Source: Pseudomonadota bacterium (GTDB taxonomy: Bacteria > Pseudomonadota > Alphaproteobacteria > Rhodospirillales > Rhodospirillaceae). From it: DNA of 40,972 bases. Under the pieces are notes generated by a model. The model made no database searches. It saw only the letters and a list, made by a program, of their open reading frames with translations, and had not been told where the DNA came from. The position numbers and the translations under genes are program-made. Shown one piece after another: positions 22,253 to 31,730 of the stretch. The stretch is taken from NCBI GenBank assembly GCA_020160875.1, contig JAIUPE010000002.1, positions 64,084 to 105,055 on the forward strand. Reading direction: 5' to 3'. The stretch's first letter is position 1. Every line of letters begins with the position of its first letter.

Positions 22253-24237
22253 TCCGCGGCCACCGGAACGGGCATGGCTTGGGGTGCGGTGCGGCGCGGT
22301 GCGCCCACACGGTGGCGGCGGTCGGTCAACGAGACGAGGCCGCCAAAGCCCATGAGCAGGATGCCGTACCACAAGAACGGCACTAGCGGCTCATGATAGA
22401 AGCGCGTCACGTAGGAACCATCGTCCCCCTGTTTTTCGCCCAGCGTCGTGAGAAGGTCCGAGGCATAGGTGGTATGGATCGAGGAAAAGGTGGTCTGCTC
22501 CGGCGGCTGCACGAAGGCGCGCCGTTCGGGATGCAAGGTCGCCACCAGTTTATCCCCGCGCTTGACCTCGATGGTCGCGCGTTCGGCGGTGAAATTGGAG
22601 CCCGGCACTTCCGTCACGCCCTTGAAGGTGAGCGCATACCCCGCGAGTTGCACGGTTTCGCCCGGCGCTTGGATCTGGATGGTTTCGGTCTTCCACGCGG
22701 AAGCGCCTGAAACGCCGGCGATCAGGATCGCCATGCCGAGGTGCGCGATGGTCATGCCGTGCGCGGCGCGCGGCAGGTTCGCAATGCGCGCCCAGGAGCC
22801 GGTGCGGCCGAACTTCACGCGCTCGCTCCATTCGATGAGGCTGGAGGCGGCAAGCCACACGGCCATGCCGATGCCGAAGGCGCCGCCGATGTCCGTGACG
22901 CTGAACCCGGCGATGACCATGGTCACCACAATGGCGGCGACCGAGAGGCCCGCGGCGAGCTTGAGGCGGGACAGCGCTCCCGCGAGATCGCCGCGCTTCC
23001 AGGCAAGCAGCGGACCAATGCCCATCAGAAGAATGAGCGGGATCATCAGCGGGATGAACACCCCGTTGAAGTAGGGCGAGCCGACCGAGATGCGTCCGCC
23101 CGCGAGGGTCTCGGTGATGAGCGGATACAAGGTGCCGAGCAGCACCGTCGCGCAGGCGGTGGTGAGCAGGAGATTGTTGATGAGGAGGCCCCCTTCGCGC
23201 GAGATCGGCGCGAAGACACCGCCACCTTCCATCTGCGGCGCGCGAATGGCGTAGAGCGTCAACGAGCCGCCGATGGCAACCGCGAGCAGGATGAGGATGA
23301 ACACGCCGCGCGTCGGGTCGGAGGCGAAGGCATGCACGGACGTCAGCACGCCCGAGCGCACGAGGAAGGTGCCCAGCAACGACATGGAGAAGGTGAGGAT
23401 CGCGAGAAGGATGGTCCAGCTCTTGAGAGCTTCACGCTTCTCGACGACGATTGCCGAATGCAGAAGCGCTGTGCCGGTCAACCACGGGATGAATGAAGCA
23501 TTTTCGACCGGGTCCCACATCCACCAGCCGCCCCAGCCGAGCGTGTAATAGGCCCACCAGCTGCCGAGCCCGATGCCGAGGGTGAGCGAAGTCCAGGCCG
23601 CGAGCGTCCAGGGACGTACCCAACGCGCCCAGGTCGCGTCCACACGGCCTTCGATGAGCGCGGCGACCGCGAAGGAGAAGGCCATCGAAAAGCCGACGTA
23701 GCCGAAGTAGAGCATCGGCGGATGTACGGCGAGGCCGGGATCCTGAAGGATCGGATTAAGGCCGTTTCCTTCCGCCGGGGTTGGGAACAGGCGCAGGAAC
23801 GGGTTGGACGTGAAGAGGATGAAGGCGATGAAGCCCACGCTGATCATGCCTTGTACCGCAAGCGCCCGGGCGCGCAGCGCCGGCGGCAGATTGCGGCCGA
23901 GCACGGCGACGAGTGCGCCGAAGATGGAGAGGATCGTGACCCATAGGACCAGCGAACCCTCGTGGTTCCCCCACACGCCGCTGATCTTGTAGATGAGCGG
24001 CTTGGCGGAATGCGAGTTCTCGTAGACGCCGACGACTGAGAAGTCCGACGTCACATAAGCGTGAATCAGTGTGGCGAAGGCGAAGCCGACAAGGACGAAC
24101 TGCAGCACGGCGGACTGCCGCGCGACATTCATCCAGGCGACGTTGCCGCGCGCGGCGCCGATCAGCGGCACGCTCGATTGAATCAAGGCCACAGCCAGGG
24201 CCAGGGCGAGCGCGAAGTGTCCTAGCTCGATAATCAT
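22249..24237 (-). CDS. ccmF: Heme lyase subunit CcmF
   Basis: A 662-residue polytopic membrane protein of the heme handling family. The tryptophan-rich WWD signature (WGGWWMWDPVENASF) lies in the first half, flanked by conserved histidine-bearing helices. About fifteen hydrophobic helices and a C-terminal periplasmic beta-rich domain (about 555-630) are present. CcmF receives heme from CcmE and attaches it to apocytochrome c with CcmH and CcmI. The length is typical. The ATG at 24235-24237 lies 29 bases after the ccmE stop, the largest gap in this part of the operon. Confidence 0.96.
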   Translation of the reverse strand: MIIELGHFALALALAVALIQSSVPLIGAARGNVAWMNVARQSAVLQFVLVGFAFATLIHAYVTSDFSVVGVYENSHSAKPLIYKISGVWGNHEGSLVLWVTILSIFGALVAVLGRNLPPALRARALAVQGMISVGFIAFILFTSNPFLRLFPTPAEGNGLNPILQDPGLAVHPPMLYFGYVGFSMAFSFAVAALIEGRVDATWARWVRPWTLAAWTSLTLGIGLGSWWAYYTLGWGGWWMWDPVENASFIPWLTGTALLHSAIVVEKREALKSWTILLAILTFSMSLLGTFLVRSGVLTSVHAFASDPTRGVFILILLAVAIGGSLTLYAIRAPQMEGGGVFAPISREGGLLINNLLLTTACATVLLGTLYPLITETLAGGRISVGSPYFNGVFIPLMIPLILLMGIGPLLAWKRGDLAGALSRLKLAAGLSVAAIVVTMVIAGFSVTDIGGAFGIGMAVWLAASSLIEWSERVKFGRTGSWARIANLPRAAHGMTIAHLGMAILIAGVSGASAWKTETIQIQAPGETVQLAGYALTFKGVTEVPGSNFTAERATIEVKRGDKLVATLHPERRAFVQPPEQTTFSSIHTTYASDLLTTLGEKQGDDGSYVTRFYHEPLVPFLWYGILLMGFGGLVSLTDRRHRVGAPRRTAPQAMPVPVAAE

Positions 24238-24266
24238 CAGGTCGCCCCGTTTCTAAGATCGTTACG

Positions 24267-24722
24267 TCAGTTGTTGTTCATGCCGGCGGGCGGAGCCTCG
24301 CCTTCTTTCCAGTGGCCACTGTCCTTGAGGGCTTTGGCCACTTCGGGCGGCATGTAGTTCTCGTCGTGTTTGGCGAGCACGTTGCTGGCGATGAATGCGC
24401 CGTTGTTCATGCGCCCTTCCGCCACCACGCCCTGACCTTCGCGGAACAGGTCCGGAAGGATGCCGACGTATTTCACGCTTACGGTCGCGGCGGCGTCGGT
24501 GAGGTCGAAGGAGATGTTCTGGCCTTCCTTCACCAGGCTGCCGCCGGCAACAAGGCCGCCGATACGGCAGCGTTGTTCGCAAACCGGTTTCTCGGCGATG
24601 TCCTTCGGGCTGTAGAAGAAGACGATGTTGTCCTGAAAGGCGGTCAGCACCAGCGCGGCGCCCGCGCCGAGACCGAGCAGACCGAGAAGGACGAAATAAA
24701 GACGGCGGCGCTTGCGGGTCAT
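24267..24722 (-). CDS. ccmE: Heme chaperone CcmE
   Basis: A 151-residue periplasmic heme chaperone with one N-terminal membrane anchor (about 8-28) and an OB-fold domain. The heme-binding histidine is H119 in KHDENYMP, with Y123 following, as in the classical His-type CcmE. One oddity is a C-x3-C pair, C48 and C52, in PVCEQRCRIGG just before the first core strand. The usual family sequence there has no cysteines that I recall, so a disulfide or a redox role is possible. The ATG overlaps the ccmD stop (ATGA). An upstream in-frame extension runs through ccmD and was rejected. Confidence 0.95.
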   Translation of the reverse strand: MTRKRRRLYFVLLGLLGLGAGAALVLTAFQDNIVFFYSPKDIAEKPVCEQRCRIGGLVAGGSLVKEGQNISFDLTDAAATVSVKYVGILPDLFREGQGVVAEGRMNNGAFIASNVLAKHDENYMPPEVAKALKDSGHWKEGEAPPAGMNNN

Positions 24723-24895
24723 TTGCGGTTCGCTTTCATTTCCTCGAATTCGCGTGTGCGGGCTTTCAAGGTGCGGCGTGAGACCACCAGCATTCCCACC
24801 AGCGCGACGGTTGCGAGGCCATAGGCGGTCCATACCCAGGCGGCGTAACCGCCCATATCGATAAAAGCCGCGAAATTTTCAAAAGCCATGGACAT
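24719..24895 (-). CDS. ccmD: Heme exporter protein CcmD
   Basis: A 58-residue single-pass membrane protein, easily missed by size cut-offs. It begins MSMAFENFAAF, followed by MGGYAAWVWTAYGL, a hydrophobic helix to about residue 38, and a basic tail with SRRTLKARTREFEEMKANRK, all typical of CcmD. CcmD joins the CcmABC complex and helps release heme-loaded CcmE. Its ATG overlaps the ccmC stop in TAATG, and its TGA overlaps the ccmE ATG. A second ATG two codons downstream is possible. Confidence 0.93.
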   Translation of the reverse strand: MSMAFENFAAFIDMGGYAAWVWTAYGLATVALVGMLVVSRRTLKARTREFEEMKANRK

Positions 24896-25647
24896 TACTC
24901 CGCCGGTTGCGCGGCCGAGTGGCCGGCGATCTGCGAGAGACGCGCGTTGCGGATTTTCGCCGCCAGCAGCTCGCTGCGTAGCCGCAGGACCAGCAGGGCG
25001 AAATAGAACATCGTGAATGCGCCCATCATCAGGAACAGCGGCAGCAGGATCGAGCTATGCACGGAGCTGTCGACGCCTTCCTTGCTGGCTTTGATGATCG
25101 ATGGCTGATGGAGGGTGTTCCACCACTCGACGGAGAAATGAATGATGGGAACGTTCACCGAGCCGACCAGCGCGAGAATGGCGGCGGCTTTGTCACCGCG
25201 CTCGGAATCCTCGAAGGCGTCGGCGAGGGCGATGTAGCCGATATAAAGGAAGAAGAGGATGAGCGTGGACGTGAGGCGTGCGTCCCATACCCAGAAGGTG
25301 CCCCACATCGGCTGGCCCCAGAGCATGCCGGTGATGAGCGCGAGCGCACAGAACACGGCGCCCATGGGGGCGGAGGCGCGCGCGACGAGGTTGGCCATGG
25401 GATGGCGCCAGATGAGGAACATGGCACTGTTCGCGGCGATGATCCCGTAAATCATCATCATGAGCCATGCCGAGGAGACGTGGATGTACATGATGCGGAC
25501 GGTCTCGCCCTGCTGGTAGTCCGGGGGCGAGAACATCAGCGCGATCGGGATGGCGGCGGCGAACAGAAGCACGCAGATCCCCGCCACCCACGGATAGATG
25601 GCGTTGGCGATGCGCATGAACTGCGTCGGGTTGGCGAACTTATGCAC
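24895..25647 (-). CDS. ccmC: Heme transporter subunit CcmC
   Basis: A 250-residue membrane protein with six helices and the WWD-domain signature WGTFWVWDARLTS. It presents heme to CcmE in the periplasm. The start is GTG (25645-25647), supported by GAGGA six bases upstream on the coding strand. It is separated from ccmB by 140 bases, the only sizeable gap in the ccmA-ccmI series, so it may have its own promoter. Its TAA overlaps the ccmD start by one base. Confidence 0.95.
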   Translation of the reverse strand: MHKFANPTQFMRIANAIYPWVAGICVLLFAAAIPIALMFSPPDYQQGETVRIMYIHVSSAWLMMMIYGIIAANSAMFLIWRHPMANLVARASAPMGAVFCALALITGMLWGQPMWGTFWVWDARLTSTLILFFLYIGYIALADAFEDSERGDKAAAILALVGSVNVPIIHFSVEWWNTLHQPSIIKASKEGVDSSVHSSILLPLFLMMGAFTMFYFALLVLRLRSELLAAKIRNARLSQIAGHSAAQPAE

Positions 25648-25703
25648 GAACTGTCCTCAAGCTAGGCTGGTTTAGCGCGCGGAAAGGGCGCACCGCCAGC
25701 GCT

Positions 25704-25725
25704 AATAATATAGGGCTAAAGCCCT
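25704..25725 (-). promoter_or_regulatory. Palindrome and AT-rich box in the ccmB-ccmC gap
   Basis: The 140-base gap between ccmB and ccmC holds the perfect palindrome AGGGCTTTAGCCCT (25712-25725). On the coding strand it is directly followed by TATATTATT, which could act as a -10 box. It may be an operator with an internal promoter for ccmC onward, or an mRNA hairpin. No clear -35 is seen. Confidence 0.4.
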
Positions 25726-25787
25726 GAGAATCCGACATCTCTCGCGTGAAATCCCCGATAGGAAACACGTTGTTACCGCCCTGATAC

Positions 25788-26453
25788 CTACTCGGCGGCT
25801 TGCCGCAGCGCAGCAGCGGTCCCAAAGGGACAAAGCGTGACGGCAATCAGGGCAAAACCCCCGAGGATGGAAAGCATTGGAGCGCTGGGCATGCCGGTGA
25901 GAGCTGCTTCCACCGCCGCGGTCCCGAAGATCAGAACCGGGATGTACAGCGGCAGCACGAGCAGCGACAGCAAGACGCCGCCGCGCCGCGCGCCGAGCAC
26001 CAGCGCAGCTCCAAGTGCCCCGACAAGGCTCACGGTCGGCGTTCCAAGAAGCAGCGCCAGCACCAAAGTGCCATAGCCTTCCGCCGGAAGCTGCAAGGTA
26101 ACCGCCAAAACAGGCGACATGATGATCAAAGGAACACCGGTCGTGAGCCAGTGGGCGATGACTTTCGCCAGCACGACGAGAGTCATGGACTGGCCGTTGA
26201 GAAGAAGTTGGTCGAGAGTGCCGTCTTCGAAGTCGACCGTGAACACACGATCGAGTGAAAGCAGCGCCGCGAGCAGCGCCGCGACCCATACGACGCCCGC
26301 CGCGATGCGCGACAAGACTTCCGCTTCAGGGCCGACGCCGAAGGGAAAAAGCACGGTGGCGATGGCGAAAAACGCGATGACGGTAAGGCTATCGGCGCTT
26401 TGGCGCAGGGCCAGTTTCAGGTCGCGCGACAAAAGCGCCGTGAACACGCTCAT
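25788..26453 (-). CDS. ccmB: Heme exporter membrane subunit CcmB
   Basis: A 221-residue integral membrane protein with six hydrophobic helices and the CcmB-type N-terminus (LLSRDLKLALRQSADSL), then a DFEDGTLDQLLL block. It is the permease partner of CcmA in the ABC transporter that drives release of holo-CcmE. Its ATG overlaps the ccmA stop (ATGA). The length matches the family. Confidence 0.95.
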   Translation of the reverse strand: MSVFTALLSRDLKLALRQSADSLTVIAFFAIATVLFPFGVGPEAEVLSRIAAGVVWVAALLAALLSLDRVFTVDFEDGTLDQLLLNGQSMTLVVLAKVIAHWLTTGVPLIIMSPVLAVTLQLPAEGYGTLVLALLLGTPTVSLVGALGAALVLGARRGGVLLSLLVLPLYIPVLIFGTAAVEAALTGMPSAPMLSILGGFALIAVTLCPFGTAAALRQAAE

Positions 26454-27133
26454 GTTTCATCCCACTGCATGACTTCGGTGGGCGTGAATTTATCGAGCGC
26501 GAGGGTCGTGCCGCCGCTCACCAGATCGGCGCCGTGGCTGGCCAGAATGACCATGCCGCCTTTCGCGCGGTGATCGGCGATGGTCCGCGTGAGCGCGTTC
26601 AAGGAGCGGTCATCGAGCGCGTTGGCCGGTTCATCCAGCAGCCAGAGCGGCGCGGGGCTTGCGATCAGACGCGCGAGGGCCAGGCGGTGGCGCTGGCCTG
26701 CCGACAGAAGGCGGGCCGGAAAATCGGCGAGCGCGGCTAAACCAAACGCTTCCATCGCATCGACCACGCGTGAGGCGTCGCCCGTGTTCCAGAAGTCCCG
26801 CCAGAAGGTCAGGTTCTCGCGCACGGTGAAGGCGGGTTTGATCGCGTCCAGGTGGCCGATGAAGCGCAGGTGTTTTCCGTGCGCGTCGGAATCCTCGAGC
26901 GCCGCGCCGGACCACTTGAGCTGACCGGTGACGGGGCGGGCCAAGCCCGCCATCAGGCGCAGGAGGGTGGTCTTTCCGCTGCCGTTGGGACCGCGCAGCA
27001 CGATGGCGCCGCCGGCCGCCACGGAAAAATGGAGCTGAGTGAACACCATCCGCCCGCCGCGTCGGCAGGTGAGGTTTTCGCCCGAAAAGGTAGCTGTTTC
27101 AAAGGTGTCGCTGATGCTCACGGGCCGGACCAT
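26450..27133 (-). CDS. ccmA: Heme exporter ATP-binding subunit CcmA
   Basis: A 227-residue ABC ATPase. It has Walker A GPNGSGKTT at residues 48-56, the signature motif LSAGQRHRLALARL and Walker B LWLLDEP followed by ANALD. Its ATP hydrolysis powers release of heme-loaded CcmE from CcmCD. It is the first gene of the operon. The ATG at 27131-27133 lacks a good ribosome binding site; a GTG four codons later in the frame is an alternative. The upstream side faces aconitase divergently across an odd G-rich region. Confidence 0.94.
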   Translation of the reverse strand: MVRPVSISDTFETATFSGENLTCRRGGRMVFTQLHFSVAAGGAIVLRGPNGSGKTTLLRLMAGLARPVTGQLKWSGAALEDSDAHGKHLRFIGHLDAIKPAFTVRENLTFWRDFWNTGDASRVVDAMEAFGLAALADFPARLLSAGQRHRLALARLIASPAPLWLLDEPANALDDRSLNALTRTIADHRAKGGMVILASHGADLVSGGTTLALDKFTPTEVMQWDET

Positions 27134-27622
27134 ACCAGAGGATTTCCGGGGCGCCAGGACTTATGCGGGGAGAAAAAATGGCGGCCGGCGTGGGGTGGGG
27201 AGAGGGGGGGGGGGGAGGGCGGGCGGCCGGTGGGGGTTTTCGGGGAAAGGAAGGGGAAGCCACCTAACGGGCGAAAAGGCCGCCCGAAGGAGCGAAGGGC
27301 GTCTTTTCCCATGGCCCTTATCTAACGATTGGAATATGGCCCTTTTGGGGTACCACCAGAGGTGTGGGTAAGTTCGTCCGGACCTGAATACGGATTCAAA
27401 AAACCCCAATAGTCCCAAAGCGTTGGCGATGATTTTTGCACTGCGCAACCCCTGGACTTTGTGGCCGATATGTGGATGATGCCGACTTGGAGAAAACCGG
27501 GACGATAAGCCGGGGTGGGGACAGCACGCTGCGCGGGTACCGGCCAAGCCGCTACATCCAAGCGCGACCTTCCCGTTTCGGCTCATACCGTCCCTTTTGT
27601 ATGCGCGGTCAAGGAGCCCCAA
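27134..27622. other. Divergent ccmA-acnA intergenic region with a G12 run
   Basis: Both operons should start in these 489 bases, but I see no clear promoter. The part nearest ccmA, about 27160-27260, is extremely purine-biased on the plus strand. It has a run of twelve G at 27204-27215 flanked by further G3-G5 tracts, enough for a G-quadruplex. A 9-bp direct repeat ATGGCCCTT lies at 27311-27319 and 27336-27344. The composition differs so much from the rest that a sequencing or assembly fault at this spot is also possible. Confidence 0.5.
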
Positions 27623-30313
27623 ATGCGTCTTAGCGGTCACGACAGTCTGAAAACCCGTCGCACTCTTACGGTCGGGGGGAAGAGCTACGATTACTTCAGC
27701 CTTCCGGCGGCCGCGGAAAAGCTCGGCGACGTTTCGCGTCTGCCGTTCTCGATGAAGGTGCTCCTGGAGAATCTCTTGCGCTTCGAAGATGGCTCCTCGG
27801 TCACGCCCGATCATCTGAAAGCCCTCGTCGGTTGGCTGAAGGACAAGAAATCGGATCAGGAAATCGCGTACCGCCCGGCGCGCGTGCTGATGCAGGACTT
27901 CACCGGCGTGCCGGCGGTGGTCGACCTTGCCGCGATGCGCGAAGCGATCAAGGCGCTCGGCGGCGATCCGCAGAAGATCAATCCGCTCTCGCCCGTCGAT
28001 CTCGTCATCGATCACTCGGTGATGGTCGACGCCTACGCCAGTTCCACCTCGTTGCAGCAAAACATCGATCTCGAATTCGAGCGGAACGGCGAGCGTTATC
28101 AGTTCCTGCGTTGGGGCCAGATGGGCTTCAACAACTTCCGCGTCGTTCCGCCGGGCACGGGCATCTGTCACCAGGTGAACGTCGAATATCTCGCGCAGGT
28201 CGTCTGGACCGGCGAAGAGGGCGGAAAGACCCTCGCGTATCCCGACACGCTGGTCGGCACAGATTCCCACACCACGATGGTGAATGGCCTTGCCGTGTTG
28301 GGCTGGGGCGTGGGTGGCATCGAAGCCGAAGCGGCTATGCTCGGCCAGCCGACGCCGATGCTTATCCCGGAAGTGATCGGGTTCAAGCTCACCGGTAAGC
28401 TCAAGGAAGGCACCACGGCGACCGACCTGGTGCTCACCGTCACGCAGATGCTGCGCAAGAAAGGCGTGGTCGGCAAGTTCGTTGAATTCTACGGCCCCGG
28501 CCTCACCGATCTGTCGCTCACCGATCGCGCGACCATCGCCAACATGGCGCCCGAATACGGCGCGACTTGCGGCTTCTTCCCGATCGACGCGGAAACCTGC
28601 CGCTTCCTCGCTTTCTCGGGCCGTGATCCGCAACGCGTCGCGCTCGTCGAGGCTTATGCGAAGGCGCAAGGCATGTGGCGCGACGAAAGCACGCCGGATC
28701 CGGTGTTCACCGACACGCTCTCGCTCGACATGAGCACGGTCGAGCCCTCGCTCGCCGGTCCGAAGCGTCCGCAGGACCGCGTGACGCTGTCCAGCGCGTC
28801 CTCGGAGTTCGCCAAAGCGCTTAAAGACGGCTTCAATCATCCGGTGCCGGTATCGAGCGATATTGTCGGCCTTGCCGGACCCGGCGCAAAGACGAAGTTG
28901 GAAGACGGCGATGTCGTGATCGCCGCCATCACGTCCTGCACCAATACCTCAAACCCGTCGGTGCTGTTCGCCGCCGGTTTGCTCGCGCGTAAGGCCCGCG
29001 AGAAGGGTTTGACCCGCAAGCCGTGGGTGAAGAGCTCGCTCGCGCCCGGTTCGCAGGTCGTTACCGACTATCTGACGAAAGCCGGTCTGCAGGCCGATCT
29101 CGATGCGCTCGGCTTCAACACGGTGGGCTACGGCTGCACGACCTGCATCGGTAACTCGGGCCCGCTCGACGACAACGTTGCCAAGTCCATTGAAGGCGGC
29201 GATCTCGTCGTCACCGCTGTCCTGTCCGGCAACCGCAACTTCGAAGGCCGCATCAGCCCGCATGTGAAGGCGAACTACCTTGCCTCGCCGCCGCTGGTGG
29301 TCGCCTACGCATTGTTCGGCACCATGTTCAAGGACATCACCACGGAGGCGATCGGCACTGGCAAGGATGGCAAGCCGGTCTACCTCAAGGACATCTGGCC
29401 GACGTCGAAGGAAGTCTCGGAGTTCATCGAGCAGTTCCTCACCCGCGAGATGTTCGCCAGCCGCTACTCCGACGTCTTCAAGGGCCCGGCCCCATGGCAG
29501 GCCGTAAAAGCTTCGAAGAGCGAGACCTACACCTGGGATACGAAGTCGACCTACGTCGCCAACCCGCCGTATTTCGCCGGCATGGGTAAGACGCCGAAGG
29601 CGCTTTCGGACATCAAGGGCGCTCGCCCGATGGCGATCCTCGGGGATTCCGTGACCACCGATCACATCTCGCCCGCGGGCTCGATCAAGAAAGACAGCCC
29701 GGCCGGCAAGTACCTGATCGCGCACGGCGTCCAACCGAAGGACTTCAACTCCTACGGCGCGCGCCGCGGCCACCACGAAGTCATGATGCGCGGTACGTTC
29801 GCCAACATCCGCATCAAGAACGAGATGGTGCCGGGCGTCGAAGGCGGCATTACCAAGCACCAGCCGTCGGGCGAAGTCATGCCGATCTATGACGCCGCGA
29901 TGAAGTATCAGGCCGAAGGCACGCCGCTTGTCGTCGTTGCTGGCAAGGAATACGGCACTGGTTCGTCGCGCGATTGGGCCGCGAAGGGCACCAACCTCCT
30001 CGGTGTGAAGGCCGTGCTGGTCGAAAGCTTCGAGCGTATCCACCGTTCGAACCTGGTCGGCATGGGCGTGCTGCCCCTGCAGTTCAAGGGCGACATGACC
30101 CGCAAGAGCTTGAACCTCGACGGTACCGAAACCTTCGATGTCACCGGCATCAATTCCCTGAAGCCGCTCGGCGATGTCAGCGTCACGATCCACCGTGCGA
30201 ACGGCAAGAGCGAGACGGTCACGGTGCAGTGCCGCATCGATACGGCCGGCGAGCTCGACTACTACAAGAGCGGCGGCGTGCTGCACTACGTGCTGCGCAC
30301 GCTGGCGGCCTAG
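27623..30313 (+). CDS. acnA: Aconitate hydratase AcnA
   Basis: An 896-residue aconitase of the AcnA/IRP1 type, converting citrate to isocitrate in the TCA cycle. The 4Fe-4S ligands are C439 in SCTNTSNP and C505 and C508 in CTTCIGNSG. Active-site blocks such as [22 protein letters not shown] and [15 protein letters not shown] are intact. ATG 27623 was chosen because AAGGAG at 27611-27616 lies six bases upstream and [15 protein letters not shown] is the expected N-terminus. Aconitase divergent from ccmA is a frequent alphaproteobacterial arrangement. The TPR-glycosyltransferase gene follows after 26 bases. Confidence 0.97.
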   Translation: MRLSGHDSLKTRRTLTVGGKSYDYFSLPAAAEKLGDVSRLPFSMKVLLENLLRFEDGSSVTPDHLKALVGWLKDKKSDQEIAYRPARVLMQDFTGVPAVVDLAAMREAIKALGGDPQKINPLSPVDLVIDHSVMVDAYASSTSLQQNIDLEFERNGERYQFLRWGQMGFNNFRVVPPGTGICHQVNVEYLAQVVWTGEEGGKTLAYPDTLVGTDSHTTMVNGLAVLGWGVGGIEAEAAMLGQPTPMLIPEVIGFKLTGKLKEGTTATDLVLTVTQMLRKKGVVGKFVEFYGPGLTDLSLTDRATIANMAPEYGATCGFFPIDAETCRFLAFSGRDPQRVALVEAYAKAQGMWRDESTPDPVFTDTLSLDMSTVEPSLAGPKRPQDRVTLSSASSEFAKALKDGFNHPVPVSSDIVGLAGPGAKTKLEDGDVVIAAITSCTNTSNPSVLFAAGLLARKAREKGLTRKPWVKSSLAPGSQVVTDYLTKAGLQADLDALGFNTVGYGCTTCIGNSGPLDDNVAKSIEGGDLVVTAVLSGNRNFEGRISPHVKANYLASPPLVVAYALFGTMFKDITTEAIGTGKDGKPVYLKDIWPTSKEVSEFIEQFLTREMFASRYSDVFKGPAPWQAVKASKSETYTWDTKSTYVANPPYFAGMGKTPKALSDIKGARPMAILGDSVTTDHISPAGSIKKDSPAGKYLIAHGVQPKDFNSYGARRGHHEVMMRGTFANIRIKNEMVPGVEGGITKHQPSGEVMPIYDAAMKYQAEGTPLVVVAGKEYGTGSSRDWAAKGTNLLGVKAVLVESFERIHRSNLVGMGVLPLQFKGDMTRKSLNLDGTETFDVTGINSLKPLGDVSVTIHRANGKSETVTVQCRIDTAGELDYYKSGGVLHYVLRTLAA

Positions 30314-30339
30314 GCGCGGGCGGCGCGGGTTTCCGCGCC

Positions 30340-31695
30340 GTGTCGCTGCTTAACGCCGACACACTTCTGGGGCAGGCGATCGCCGCGCAGAACGCGAATG
30401 ATTTCGCGCGCGCGGCGACGCTTTACCAGCAAGTGATCGCACTCGCGCCGAACCGGCCCGAGGCCTACGTCAATCTTGGCCTCATGCATCAGAATTCCGG
30501 CCGGCTCGATGTCGCGGAGAAATTTTACCGTGGCGCCATCAAGGTCGCGCCCAAACTGGCCATCGCGCATCTCAATCTTGGCGTCGTGCATGTGCAGCGC
30601 GGCGAGGAGGATGCGGCGGTGGCTTGCTTCCAGCAGGCCCTTAGGCTCGATCCTAATCGGAAAGACGCGCTGCTCAATCTGGCGGGCGCGTACGAGCGTA
30701 CCGGGGAAATCGAGAGCGCGGCGAAAGCGCTAGATCGTTTGATTGCGCTGGCGCCAGCCGACATCACCGCCAATATGGCGCGCGCCAACGCGATGTTCAT
30801 GTTGGGGCGCTGGCGGGACGCGTGGGCTTCCTATCACCGCCGTCACGCGATTTTCTGGGGTGAGGGCCGCGCGCTTCCGGGCCGCCCCTGGCGCGGCGAG
30901 GACATTGCCGGGAAAACGGTGCTGCTGTCCTTCGAGCAAGGCCTCGGCGAACAAATCATGTTTGCATCGATGGTGCCCGAGATTGCGCGCGTGGCCCAGC
31001 ATGTCGTCGTCGAATGCGAAGCGCGTCTCGTGGCGTTATTCCGCCGCTCCTTCCCCGATGTTGAAGCCGTGCCCTGGAGCGCGGACTGGCATCCGCGTGT
31101 GCGCGGCGCCGATATCGATTTTCACGCGGCGCTCGGCGACCCGGGCTTGTGGCTGCGGGACGGTTTCGAAAGCTTCGCTGCGCACGACGGCTACCTCGTC
31201 CCCGACGCCACGCGCGCAGCCGATCTTCGTCAGCGGTACGGCGCGCTGGCGAACGGCAAAAGAATCGTGGGGCTTGCGTGGCACAGCGCGGCTGTTCCCT
31301 TTGGGCCGCAGAAAAGCATTCCGCCGGCGGCTCTGGCGCCCTTGCTCGCGCGTGAGGATATTTTTTGGATCAATCTCCAGCACGGTCCGGCGCGCGGCGA
31401 AATCGGAGCGCCGCTGTGGGCCGATCCCACCATCGACCCCGCCGGCGATTTTGATCTGCTCGCCGCGCAAATCGCGGCCCTCGATATCGTCGTGAGCGCG
31501 AGCACCGCCACAGCCCATGTGGCGGGGAGCATTGGCAAGCCAACGCGGCTCATTCTTCCCAAGGTTCTTGGGCGTCATTGGTATTGGTTCCCAGAGCGCG
31601 ATGCGAACCCCTGGTACCCGTCTGTGAAAACATTCGTTCAAGACCGAGACGGCGTCTGGGACGACGCGATCGCACGCGCCGCGGCGGCGCTCTGA
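30340..31695 (+). CDS. TPR protein with a glycosyltransferase family 9-like domain
   Basis: A 451-residue protein. Residues 5-150 are tetratricopeptide repeats (for example AYVNLGLMHQNSGRLDVAEKFYRGAI, in units of 34). Residues 170-440 resemble the heptosyltransferase/GT9 fold: VLLSFEQGLGEQIMFASMVPEIA, then GLAWHSAAVPFGPQKSI, then LDIVVSASTATAHVAGSIGKPT, which is the nucleotide-sugar-binding region. Such fusions are common in alphaproteobacteria and are thought to glycosylate proteins or surface polymers; the acceptor is unknown. The start is GTG 30340, inferred from the end of the aconitase gene. A GGCGCGG/CCGCGCC hairpin occupies the place of the ribosome binding site. The stop codon abuts the -35 box of the thrS leader. 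Confidence 0.8.
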   Translation: MSLLNADTLLGQAIAAQNANDFARAATLYQQVIALAPNRPEAYVNLGLMHQNSGRLDVAEKFYRGAIKVAPKLAIAHLNLGVVHVQRGEEDAAVACFQQALRLDPNRKDALLNLAGAYERTGEIESAAKALDRLIALAPADITANMARANAMFMLGRWRDAWASYHRRHAIFWGEGRALPGRPWRGEDIAGKTVLLSFEQGLGEQIMFASMVPEIARVAQHVVVECEARLVALFRRSFPDVEAVPWSADWHPRVRGADIDFHAALGDPGLWLRDGFESFAAHDGYLVPDATRAADLRQRYGALANGKRIVGLAWHSAAVPFGPQKSIPPAALAPLLAREDIFWINLQHGPARGEIGAPLWADPTIDPAGDFDLLAAQIAALDIVVSASTATAHVAGSIGKPTRLILPKVLGRHWYWFPERDANPWYPSVKTFVQDRDGVWDDAIARAAAAL

Positions 31696-31724
31696 TTGAC
31701 AATCGCATATCTGAAGCGCTAGAT
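31696..31724 (+). promoter_or_regulatory. Promoter of the threonine leader and thrS
   Basis: An exact TTGACA (31696-31701) begins right after the stop codon of the preceding gene. CTAGAT (31719-31724) follows at 17 bases. With usual spacing, transcription would begin at about 31731, which is the A of the leader ATG. No Shine-Dalgarno sequence precedes that ATG, which agrees with a leaderless transcript. Confidence 0.65.
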
Positions 31725-31730
31725 GCGGCC

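Noticed and set aside
27161-30286. Two long minus-strand frames opposite aconitase
   Set aside because: Aconitase is unambiguous, and the antisense frames lack ribosome binding sites and known motifs.
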